Assembly: GCA_942486035.1 (NCBI GenBank)
Contig: CALNXK010000071.1
Location: 836,001-900,000, forward strand
Reading direction: 5' to 3'
From: Porites lobata
Taxonomy: Eukaryota; Cnidaria; Anthozoa; Scleractinia; Poritidae
Length of the DNA: 64,000 nt
Shown in pieces: positions 24,740 to 36,200 of the stretch (position 1 is the first letter of the stretch; each line of letters starts with the position of its first letter). The translations under genes and the position numbers were made by a program. A model generated the notes under the pieces. That model was given only the letters and a program-made list of their open reading frames with translations, made no database searches and was not told the origin of the DNA.

Positions 24740-25240
24740 ATAGTTACCGCCAAATATAAGCCCTTGGGGGCTAGTGCTTGGGAAGTGCCCTCAAATTCAT
24801 AATAAATCAAAGCAAAAACTGTACAGTAACACATAAATTTTTGCATTTGCCAAAGAACTATTACGTGTGCCAAATAATTGTACTCAAAAAGTGTCACGGT
24901 ATGTTGCTGTTTGCGCGCGTTGTTCTCTCTTAACTCCTGGGTTGGATTTCCTCGTTCCATAGAGATAAAGTGCTTGCATGGCTGAGTTTTAGTAAAATCT
25001 ACGTCCTCAAGGCGAGTTTCAGTAAAAACTTTCTGCAAATTACTGACATAAATTTCCTTCCAACTTAAAAAGGTAGCCCCTTTAATTTCGAGACTTAAAT
25101 TTCCCTTTGAGTATAAGCCTAGCCGATTTTGAAACACAATTTTCCTTCCGTATATACAAGCCCCTCTAAAAATAAGTCCCTCCGAAAGGGCCTTTGAAAA
25201 ATATAAGCCTCGGGGCTTTTTTTCGGACTTTTACGGTAAG
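24740..25240. mobile_element. Inverted-repeat element with TAAGCCC...GGGGCTT words (copy B)
   Basis: Counterpart of 9704-10200. It begins at TACCGCCAAATATAAGCCC and ends at TTTTACGGTAA. Confidence 0.5.
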
Positions 25241-25572
25241 TTCACTTTCGCCCCGTTTTTGCTTTCAGAATGAACGTCTTTAAGTGATTACTAAAGTAGA
25301 TAAGATACAAAGATTAAGAGCCTACACACTGTAGCCACTATAAATCTCATCACAAAATCATTTTCTGGTATAAATGGAACACAGATTAACGATAATGTTC
25401 AGGTCTGCTCTTAACAAGTCGTTATGCACGGCTTTACAAGACCCATACATTGTAGTGCGGAAAAGAAAACTTGATAGCATCGACTGAATAATGACCTGCT
25501 TTGTAAGCCCGCGACAATGAGCATTCCCATCAAACCCATGTTTTCAGCTAAGATTTGGTCGCCAAATTTGGT

Positions 25573-25827
25573 TTAGGTCGATGCTATCCACATAGGCGGC
25601 CTTTTGAATTCGCTGTAACGATTGGATGCTTCCATCCCAAGCCATGGATCACCGTTGTCCTCCATCAAACTTAGAAGGAAGTCGTTTTTTTTGGCTGATT
25701 TGATAACTGAAAGGGTGACTCCTAATTGCTTGCATTCTTCTTGGCCCTGCATGACTCATCGCCATCTTGCTTTTGTCGACGTAAAAGTAGCAAAGAGATT
25801 CAAATTCTTTCCAGCCCTCTGGACAAC
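25573..25827 (-). pseudogene. C-type lectin domain remnant, copy B
   Basis: Reads CPEGWKEFESLCYFYVDK, then after the same frameshift as copy A reads QEECKQLGVTLSVIKSAKEN and onwards. Copy B lacks the copy A TAG and continues to MWIAST before a TAA. The domain is still truncated well short of the usual ~120 residues, so it is a shared relic and not a recent break. Confidence 0.75.
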
Positions 25828-26460
25828 CTGAGCCGAGATACAAATGAGAGTTTAACTACTACGTAAAATTCCAAAATCAAGCAGCCCTAAGGGATCACTA
25901 TTTCCACAATAATTCCATCGAACATTACGGGAAATTGTGCTGGAAAAACGGGATCGCTGGCTCATTGTTCTTCTAGTTTTCGCATCTCTTTAACAATTGT
26001 TCCACGAGTGGATATGAGTTGGCTGGATGGATGATATGAGTATGGATATGAGGCTGTGTGGATATGAGTTGCCTGGATATGAGATGGCTGTAATCATCTC
26101 ATATCCAACAAGCGCGAGTAGTTTTTACGAAATCCTCCAAATGGAGAGCTTGCTCGCAGTCTAAACAACGGTCGATCTTTCAATGCTGGTTTAGTGATGA
26201 CCTTCAAGAAAACCATAAATTAACCCGTAAAATAATCCTTATTAAGCTGATTTGAAACACCACTGAGACTGAATCGCTTCCCTGCGAATTTTTGTCTCCC
26301 TTTTATAATGTAAAATTCGTTAGTTTGAGTTTTCCAGTCCATTTCGTTTCACTGGTTCCCTGCAGAACCACTGAGAGCGACGGTTTGCTTTTCCATCGAG
26401 CTTGACATTACTTCCTCTTGATTCGCCCGAAAAATTAGTGAAATAGGCCTTTTGCAATAG

Positions 26461-26937
26461 TTAGTCACATGATCAACTTTCTGTAAACATGAAAACCGTT
26501 CGCTTTTGGAAAGTTTTGGTAGCATGAACTGAAAGAGCATACCGCAAAAACCAAGTAACCTGTGAGTTTTCAGCCGTATATCTCAAAAGGAGCGATCGCA
26601 ACGGCTGTCGAAAATTGCCTGTTATGAATAAAAAGGAAAGGAGTCCCATAATGCTTAAGAAATTGGAAATATTTTACGACAGTTCGACTTTTTTTTTTTA
26701 ATTTCATAGGGGCTTGTATGGAAAACCACTTAAGCGTGACTGGGTAGTAAGAGTTGTGTTTCCCATACAAATCCTTCTAATTTTCGGCAGCCGTTGCGGT
26801 CTCTACTTTTGCTGAGATATACGGCTGAAAATTTACAGATTACCTTATTTTAATATGCTCTTTCAGTTTCTGCTAACAATTTTTTTCAAAAGCGAACTGT
26901 TTTCGTTTTTACAGAAAGTTGATCACGTGATCAACTA
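26461..26937. mobile_element. Foldback element just past copy B
   Basis: The ends TTAGTCACATGATCAACTTTCTG and the complement of CAGAAAGTTGATCACGTGATC are inverted repeats. The similarity continues inwards (GCGAAC, CTGAAAGAGCAT, GCCGTATATCTCA, GCAACGGCTG), giving two ~200 bp arms. No coding capacity. Confidence 0.75.
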
Positions 26938-26955
26938 ATGCGTAAGTTAAGATCC

Positions 26956-26992
26956 AATAAATAAAAAACAATAAATAAATAAATAAATAAAA
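26956..26992. repeat. AAAT microsatellite
   Basis: AATAAATAAATAAATAAATA tract. Confidence 0.8.
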
Positions 26993-27242
26993 AGGATACA
27001 CAACAGATATGGAGAAAATCCGCTCAAACGATTCTCCTTGGCGGGGAAGACTTGCCAAACTCCAACTTTAGACCCTGCCTGGGACTGAAGGCTCGATTTC
27101 CGATTCCGCCGCACTCTCGGTGAGGGAGGATGAGCGCAGGCTCATTTCTCGAACAGCGGGTGGAAATAGGAGACCGGGTAGGTACCTCATATATGATTCT
27201 TAAAGTGTACCGACATGGAGACTGTGGCGAGAAAAATCGAAG

Positions 27243-27263
27243 ATGGCGGCCGCCCAGAGTTAA
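27243..27263 (+). promoter_or_regulatory. Upstream ORF and YY1-like site before NPRL3
   Basis: AAGATGGCGGC is a strong match to the YY1 binding motif often found at housekeeping transcription starts. Its ATG opens a six-codon ORF (MAAAQS) ending at TAA 17 bases before the NPRL3 start, so it could reduce NPRL3 translation if it lies inside the mRNA. The transcription start is not visible from sequence. Confidence 0.45.
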
Positions 27264-27280
27264 AACCGAGTTGTTGGTGA

Positions 27281-30200
27281 ATGGATCTTTGCGATCCTGT
27301 TAGCATTGTTTTGGTAACAGCTGGGAGTAGAGGACAAAGCCTTTTATTTAGGTATCCATTTATAGCACCATGCCGTACAGAACAGAAGGAGAAAGGTAAT
27401 TTGCACGGCATATATGAGCGTGTCTAGAGCGCATAGCCTGTGAACACTGACAACCGCCCTTATGCAGATCTCGGAAGCTGAGGTGATAACATCTTCCTAG
27501 ATCTGCATAATTCTTCATATCAGAATCGACCTCAGCCAATGATTGTCGAATATAATATTGTGCAATTGAATGAGCGTGCTAAATTGTTGAGCTCCAGTGA
27601 AAATTCCTTCTCTAGAATTAATAAAGTTTGCTGATTCATTCATTTTAAATTTGTTTTTAAAGTCGCTGGGTGAAATAGTTTAAAAATACATTGCTTTGAT
27701 TGCAATAAACTCCATTAAGTACACCGAGTATAAAGGAAACCAAAGTCATTAAGCCTGAAGCTCTATTTTAGTATTTAGGGGACTGCAATGCAGTAGTCAG
27801 TGGAAAGCCCCACGCCCTTATACCTGGGGAATTAGCAGGAGACTTAGCGATTTTAGACTATCACTTGTGCCATAGTATGCAGGGTTTTCAACTGTATATG
27901 ACACAAGATTCAGTGCCTGATTGGGGACATTTAGCATTGTTTAGCTGGGGATTTGCCTTCAACGCCATCTTGAAATAGGCATAGAATTGGAACAGAAGCA
28001 TAAATCACTCTACATGCACTGATAACCTTACTTCTGAGAGAAATGACTGGAATATTGTTCTAGGTGGGCATATAAACTGGAGAGCTAATGAACATGTAAC
28101 CATAATTGCTTGGAGACATGAAGTTAACTCAAGGTAGAATATTATTCAATTGTACAATTGAAATTAAACAGCATTGTTGATTTAACTATTTGCAAAAGTT
28201 CAACTCAAGAAAAAGAAGTATTGTGTTGCAAGAAAAAGAAGTATTGTGTTGCCCCGAGGGCGGGAACAAAAGTGACGTTTTGATGCTCAGAATTGCTCTT
28301 CATAGCAGGGAATTTGTTACGTTTAGAAGGCAGGCCAAGTCTAATGCCCCGCTATTCCTCTGGGATGGGGTGAGGGGCTTTCTATGAACTAGTGTATAAA
28401 GTGGCACAATGAAGCTATCTTCAGGTTCTTAACTCACAAAAAAACTAAGTTGTAGTGCTAGAGATGCTTGTGATTTCAGAGATATTATAGAAGGCTACTC
28501 AGCTAGTGCTTGTTAATGTTCTTTCCGATCTTTTTCATTTTTGATTTGTATTTCACCTTCTGCTTTACAGTACTGTTTGTTATTTTAGAGGAAGTGCATG
28601 TATTGTGTTAGCACCCAGATCCCTTTGTTGGGTCAAGGAACACCTGACTGTGGTTTTCAAGGACCACGAGTCAGGTGAAAGGTTTTTGGAGGTTTGGCTC
28701 ATTCAGCACGGAGAGTTGCAGCTTAAATTGTCGGCAGGAGAGGGGGCATTTATTGGAGGGAGGCATATCTCAATAGTGGGGGGCATTTATTAAACAAAAG
28801 GCATTTAATTGAGAGAGTAGGTCTATTAGATAATTTACAGTACATAGTTTCTGGGAAATAGCACATAAACCAAGGAGAAATGATTGCAACAGTGTTTCTT
28901 TACTTAAGTCGAAAGCAAACTGCAACAGTTTTTCACTTTCCAGAATTACTATATTTTCAAGAGGACGTTCTTGCTCAGGGGCCTTCAACTCAGCTTAAGT
29001 TAGAATATTTACTTCATAGAAATCCCCAAGAATCGCTTTGCACTGGCAAAGAAAGAGGAGAACACAGATACAAGGTATGTAGTGAGGTTTGTCTTTGCCA
29101 TTTTGATTATTATAATGGTGATAAAATTGAACTGAGTGGTCAGAGTGATAAGAATCATACTCATGATTTCTAAAATAGAAGGAGCATGAAGTGTAAGTTT
29201 TATTTGAAATCTCAGGTATGATTTCAGATTTCAGAGCAAGTTTGCAAGTTACAAAGTTCAATTACTACTTTCACTACCACTTGGTGTTTAATCCTGGGGT
29301 CAATTTAATAAAACTTTTATAAGTATAATTTACAAGTGTAGCCGTTGTTTCGGGGTCCGAAAACAATAGCTACACTTGTAAATTACACTTGTAAGAGTTT
29401 TATTAATTACCCTGGTAGCCTAATATTTTTTTAAAAAAAGGAGAACCTTGAATGCTTTTAATAATTAACATCTCATTTTGTATGAAAAACTATGCAGTTT
29501 AGATTAACGTGATGCAATTTAGATTGAGAACAAAAATGTTCTGACTTAGACGTTAGAGCACATGAAACTTAAGGTCAGTACACACTAGACAACAAGTTGC
29601 AACAATGTGTCACAGCGACACATCACGGTTACAAATCACTTTGTGTGTATTGGAGAATTATTGTGAAAATCTTTGTCTCTGTAACAGAATTTTGTCGCAG
29701 CAGCATGTCGCAAAAAGTCAAATCATACAGAATTTGTGGGACTTGTTGCGGTAACAAAATTCTGTTGCCGAGACAAACGCTTGAAGGGATTTGTCACTGT
29801 GATGTGTCACTGCAATGTGATCCTACGACTAGTTGCGCGACATGTACACGGAGTGATCTGTTGCTGCAACTTGTCACCTAGTTTGTTCCGACAACCTTCA
29901 CACCTTCAGACCAAAATATTGTTAAGTCTGTAAAAATCATCTTGCTGAGAGCCAATCAGGATGCAAGGATCACCAGTTTTTTCAAAATGGATGTAATAAA
30001 TAGCAACAGATTATTGCAATTAACCAGATATGTAATGTTTCTATTTTGGTGTCTGTATTTATGTATAGTTTTGAGGGGGTTTATTATTAGTTTGTTTCCT
30101 CATTTCCTTGAGACAAATTTTGTCGAATGATCTTTTGTTTCATTCTTTTTCAGAAATTTCTCCGGAATAAAAGATGGTCACCTTGTTGGGTATGAGAAGA

Positions 30201-33200
30201 TTTTGGTTTAGTTTCTTTGTTTTTATATTTTTCCCTACAGCTGATAACCATTTTGTTGCAGTTATTGTTGTGTTTTATGGCAAGGCTGTCAGGGTTCTCT
30301 TCTTTGATGAATTTTTTATTGACTGGTTCCCCAGCAAACGTTTTCTTACTTAGAATCCCAACTTTCTCTTGTTGTTTATAGCTTCTCTGATAGCACGCTG
30401 GCAAACATTCTATCACCCCAGTCTGATGCTTGTGGTACCAAATTTGAGTTAAAGGTAGAGGAAGTTTTGTTTGTTGGCCATCCAATGTTGGCTTACAAAA
30501 GACAAGATCGGGAATTTAAGGTAAGAGACAACCAGGTGATGTTGCTAGTATTACCAGGAATAAGAAAATTGTCATTACATTTTGATGCTAGTTTTAATAA
30601 TGACCTGTTCTAGTCTATATAAATATTAAACTGAATTTTATACAACTTATTTAGAGAAATGATGGCTCATCTAGGAAGGATGATGTGATGATGAAACTTT
30701 TCAATGTTGTTTTCGTTCTTCAGGTAAATGTCTATTTGTTTCAGTGCTGTGTTTAGAATAGTCAATCTGGATGTAAATATATTTTTTAGTGTATTTGTTA
30801 CAGGTGAAAATTATATTTAGGTTAAAATTTCTTAACCTAGGTTGATTCTCAATTTCTTTTGTCTCCAAGCCCTTATTATTCATGAATTAGGGCTAGGAGA
30901 CAAAGGAAAATGAAGATCAACCTTAAGGTTGAAAAATTTTAACCTGAACATAATTTTGTCCTGTAACATGTTTATACAGTGGAACCGACTATGAGCTTCA
31001 ACTATTAATCTTTTTCTCAAACTGACACTGTAAACCAATGCATGACCGTAAAGTGAATCCCTTCACCTTTGGTCCCTGTAGTTTGAAGTTGATTATTACA
31101 AACCCTGGGTTTAATTTCAATTTGGGTCCCTATTTCTTTTGTCAAAAGGTATTGTCTCTCCTTATTTTAACTTGTTTTACATGAAATACACTGTATTATA
31201 ATATTGTGGGGGAGAGCAATTTATGAGAATTATATATTACTATATTAAGGTCAGATCTGAATTCAAATTTCTTGCGTATCCTGGGTTATCTTAACCCCCA
31301 TTTGAGCGAACAGGCCCAGGAGATTTGGCCAAAAAACCCTCTTTGAAGTTAGTTGTCTAAGTTTCTGGTCAGCCAAAAGAAAGCAAAACCACACAAAACA
31401 TTGTTTACAAGTTGAGCACTATGCTGTCTTCTGTTTATGATGCCAAATTATGGCTTTCTAATTCAGGGAATTCAGGGTTTTTTTTCTTAGCAAGTTTATT
31501 TCAATCTGTTGTGTTCTGTAGGCAAGTGTTGAGCCATCTGTTGTCGGCTGTTACCATGATCTATCCAAGAGAATTGCTATTGCCCTGAAACATGAGGAAA
31601 TAAGGTAAAGTTAACTTTGTAATTTCATCTTGGTTAGTTCATGATTAAATTTCAAAACATTATAATACTTTAAGACCTAATGTGGCTGAATGAAAATTAG
31701 ACGAATGAGCAAGCATATTTCATGACAAACACAGTTGTGTATAATAAGACAGTATTTCTACTAAATGCTGGATAAATGCTTTTGTGAAAGGCTTTTTGAA
31801 AGAAATCCTATCGCCTATGGCCCTGTTATTTTACTGACAGTAATTAATCGAAGCTCATCAAAATTGTGCTCAACAATTTTTTAGGTGTAGATACCTAAGC
31901 TCAGAAAGGGAAGCAATGCTTTCAGTACATGATGAAATGTCTACAATGCCAGAAGGTATTAAAAATATTAATATTATTATTATTTATTATTATTATTATT
32001 ATTGCAAACCATGTCTTTCACATTCAGTAGCATTCTCTGTTTATATTTTAAAGATTTGTGGTAAGATTTGTATTTGAAATAACTGAAATAACTATGCATT
32101 TTCATTTGACAACAGATTGTGCTGAAACACCTTTTCAACACATTCTTCCTAGGAGTAAGCTTGCAAGGGACTTGAAAGATGTCTTCAAAAGGTTTGCTCA
32201 CTTGTTTACGTCATTGCATGTATGTATTTTGGTTTTGTGATTGGTAGATGTCAGCTCATATTATTCTTGTTAGCGGCCATTCACTGTCGTGCCTTTCTGA
32301 GTACAGATGCTGGAAAGATGATTAGGGCCCATTTGCAGATTTGTTTCCTAACAGTTGATGTCTTTGCTGTTAGCTGCAAATAAAAGTTGGTCATTGGACA
32401 ATGTATGGCTGAAATCTGGTCATACCTGACAAAATCATACCTCTTTTTGTAGCTGAAGATTTGCATGGTAATAAAAGGAATAATTAAATATCAACATATG
32501 CATGTCCAACCACATTTCTGGTTTTTTGGACTGAGATATAGTGATTTGGTTGGACAGTCATGCCCCTTCTACAAAGAAAAATTATTTGCAGGCCTGTTTG
32601 CTGAAGTGTTTTCCCTTCAGAAATTGCAGTAATGAACAATAATTATTATAGAAGTGTATCAAAGTATGAACAGCGCAGAATCTGACAGTTTGATTCACTG
32701 TCATTTTGTCAACTGCTAGTTTCTATTTTGTGTGCTCTACAGCTTGTGTGCTACAGGATCAGTAAGGCTAAAAATTAATGGATGGGTAAATGTTAGTTTC
32801 TGTCTTCCTCACAAAGTCCACAACTTAAACATGGGAACAATTCACATTAAAGTAAGTCTATCCAGATGTTGAAAGAACTTTCTGTGTTTTGTTTTTTCTA
32901 ACATAGATTACATAGTAAAGTAAGTATATTTCATAAACACAATCAGCAAGAAATCTTCTTTATCCCGTTTATTTGCCCTTCTTCAGTGATATTTTGTGAT
33001 ATTAGTGTGCAGGCTAATAGTATGTAACTAATAGTATGTAACTTCAGAAACAATTTAATATTCCGTCCTGAACAATTAACAAGTTAAAACAAAGTTCCAG
33101 GTTAGTCTAGCTATGAGGTGGAGGATTTGACCTGGCTGAGTAGTTGACCTTGTGCCTTCCATGAGATACTTTTTTAAAATTGCAGTCAGAGTACAACTAA

Positions 33201-36200
33201 TTTTTCTTGAATATGAGAAGTACCTGCATCCAAGTCTGCTTTGGATCCTAACCATTTGACAATACTGGCACCTCCATGCCAGCATTTATTAGAGAGATTA
33301 AGGGCCTGTTTACGTGGAGTTGGGGACCCCGGTCTAGTGGGGTTGGTTTCTTTTGTTTTCACGCTCTGGGGGACACAAAACAAAAGAAACCTACCCCACT
33401 AGACCGGGGTCCCCCACTCCATCTAAACAGGGTCTAAGATTGAGGTTTATGCCAAAGGGCAAACGTGAATTTGTACCACGTGACCAATTTTTTCCCTTAC
33501 TTGTCGTTAACTGTTTGTTTCTTCAACTAAAAAACAAGTAGTTTGACGCCAGTTTTATACATCAGAATTGTTCCGGACAGTTTTTATCTGCTTATTTTCT
33601 GTTCTGAGAAATTCTCAACTTAAATCTGACGTTTGCCGTTTGGCGTAAAAGTAAATCTTAATCACTCTATTAAAGGCCCAGGAAATCTGCTTCTTCCAAA
33701 GATAACGTCATTTGCCAGCATTTGTCGCCGCCGGCTGGACTCACTGCATTAGTGAATTAGCAAATGACACTGCTCGCAAAAGTTGGCGGCAGTCAAACTA
33801 ATGCCAATGTATCCATGACTTTTTATAAAATTCATATCACTATCTCCTCATAGAATTAGTGAAAAAAGGATCTAAAATGGAATTTCCTTAGGTGGTGTAT
33901 GGGGAGGGCTTCAATCTGACCTTGTCTTGCTTACTGCAGTGCTAGGATGGACAACGCCCAAAGCATCCTCTGTGGCTGATAAAGAAAATGGGTATTATTA
34001 ATAGAATAGTGATTAACGATTAAGTGACAGCCCATCCACAACATGATTCTTTTTCTGTAATTCCTGATCAAATTGAATTTTGAGTTGTTGGTTTTTGAGG
34101 AGAGGAGAAACGCGGGCGCAAATCCTCCAATAAACCTAACCCACCTGTGTTCTAGCCTCCAGAACACAGAACCTTCAAACCTGGGCCACACTGATGGGAG
34201 GTAAGAGCTCTCATCACTGTGTCACCCTTGCTATTCCTTAAACTTATGAAATATGGTAGGATGGCAAAATATTCACCTTTTCACTAACAAAACGTTTATA
34301 TGTGTCTTTTTTAGCCTGAAGTCATACACACTTCATTGGCAGCCATCAGGTTTGAGTTATAGTTTTTGTAGTTCTTATTCATAATCACCAAAGGAATCAT
34401 TAGGTTCATCAAGAATCACCTCTGCGAGATGATTCAAACTTGCCGACCGTATATTTACAGAGCGCAAAACTCCAGTAACAAAGATGCATTGAACCGAGTC
34501 TGCTTCTTTCCCATTTGACCGTGGATTTATTTTTATTTTTCTTCTCAGGCCATATCATACGCTGTTATTTTTAGTGGATGAGGGATATCTTGTGGCATCC
34601 CTGCCAGGGGACTGTTCCCCGGCAGTCACCAGGCTTGTACGAATGGCTAGTCCATTGAAGAGGTATACAGCCAACGTACAATTAGAATAGTCTCAAGAAA
34701 ATATTACTTATCTGAAAACTATAGGCAGTGTCTGTTTAATATGACGATATTAATAACAGTAGTGATGGTACATATTATAAGACGACTCTAATAACTTACA
34801 GGTAATGACTAACCAAACTGAATATATTGTGCAAAGTCATCCTGCATGACTCTGTGAATGTTGTATTTTAGACTAATCGAACTTTAATTTGTGTTTTTCC
34901 TCCTCAACAGCTTTCAGACGTTATCGCAAGACACTGACATTCCCCTTTCTCAGGTCTGCAAAAGGACAGTTGTCCTTAACTTAGACCTTCTCAGGGCTTT
35001 GTCACTCGTTTCTGAAGCCCTTAGTAGGTCTGAGTAGAGGCGGCCATTATTTTTAAATGTTTTTTTAAATTATTTTTTAATTAAAAACAAGACTTGCTTT
35101 TGATAAGTCATGTTTTCATGATTTGTTTAAAAAAAATTGGCTAATCAGCCAATCAGGATTGCGAACTAAAAACAAAACCAGTCATGACTTTTTCCGCGTT
35201 TACTTTCCTGTTCAGAGGAAAATAAAGGACCCTTCGTTATCAATGATTTTATCACACTCATTTCATGTCATTTCATAACCACTTTAAAATCGCGCGTATC
35301 ACTTCAATCAATGATGAGGTATGAGCCAGTCAATCTTTCAGTACAGTGCGCGGAAAAGTCATTGTCGCGATTATTTCTGCCTCTGATTAGCTAACAAAGT
35401 GGCGTGTAGCTTTGCATTGGTTGTTTCTCAACCAATCAAAAACAGCCCGTTTGATTTGGTTGCGTTCATGCGCAGTTTTCTCAGGGAAAGACGAAAATCA
35501 CGCGTGAAGTAGATGGAAAAATTGGGAGCACCACGCAGATCGCAGAATGAATAATTATTGGTTCAATTAGCTAACAAAACCATAGATGAATGACCCAAAC
35601 ATTGTCCTAACCGTGAAAAAAAACAATAGTAGGCGTGTTTTCAATTGGCAGAGAAAAGAGAGGTATCTGAGAGCCTCGTGGCTTCGGAAAAAATGCATCA
35701 ATTTTTGAGCAGTCTTCTCCAGGTTCTCTGACCGTTTAAGGCTCCCTCAATCCATCTTCGCCTAGTTCTCAGGCCTCTAACTTTTCGGATAGGTCAGATA
35801 ATGCGACTTTAGTCTCGGTTACGTCACCAAAATGAATTGACCGTGCGGGCTCAGTTGCGGGCCTGAAGAAAGGCTCTGGAAACTAGGAAAGGACCGTCAA
35901 AGAATCATACTACCTGCTCATTTGCGATCTTTTTTTATTAGCGAGCTTGAGAGACAAGAGCGTTGATGTCTCGCAAGTTAAAAATAAGAATCGGAAGTTG
36001 AGCTTTTCTCTTTTTCGGTGGTCTGTCTCGATTACTCCATACTGCAAGAGTATAACCAAAAGCTTTGAAGCATGTTGTGTCAGGAGCGTTAAATCATGTT
36101 AAAAAAAACAAGTTTTTTCCTAGCCATTCATGACATCCGGGAAGTGAGTGTTCTTGTTACTTAAGCTCGCAGTCTACGGTATGTGGCTTTTTATCCTGAG

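Larger units (their letters stand above)
14068..26407. repeat. Large tandem duplication, copy B
   Basis: Direct repeat of 692-12985. Differences from copy A: a longer 14150-15020 segment, a 1.1 kb inverted-repeat insertion at 18911-20015, about 205 bp extra at 23690-23895, and absence of the 1.6 kb foldback element. The end at 26403-26427 (TGACATTACTTCCTCTTG and onward) matches 1309-1333 rather than the sequence after copy A, which points to a recombination junction. Confidence 0.93.
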
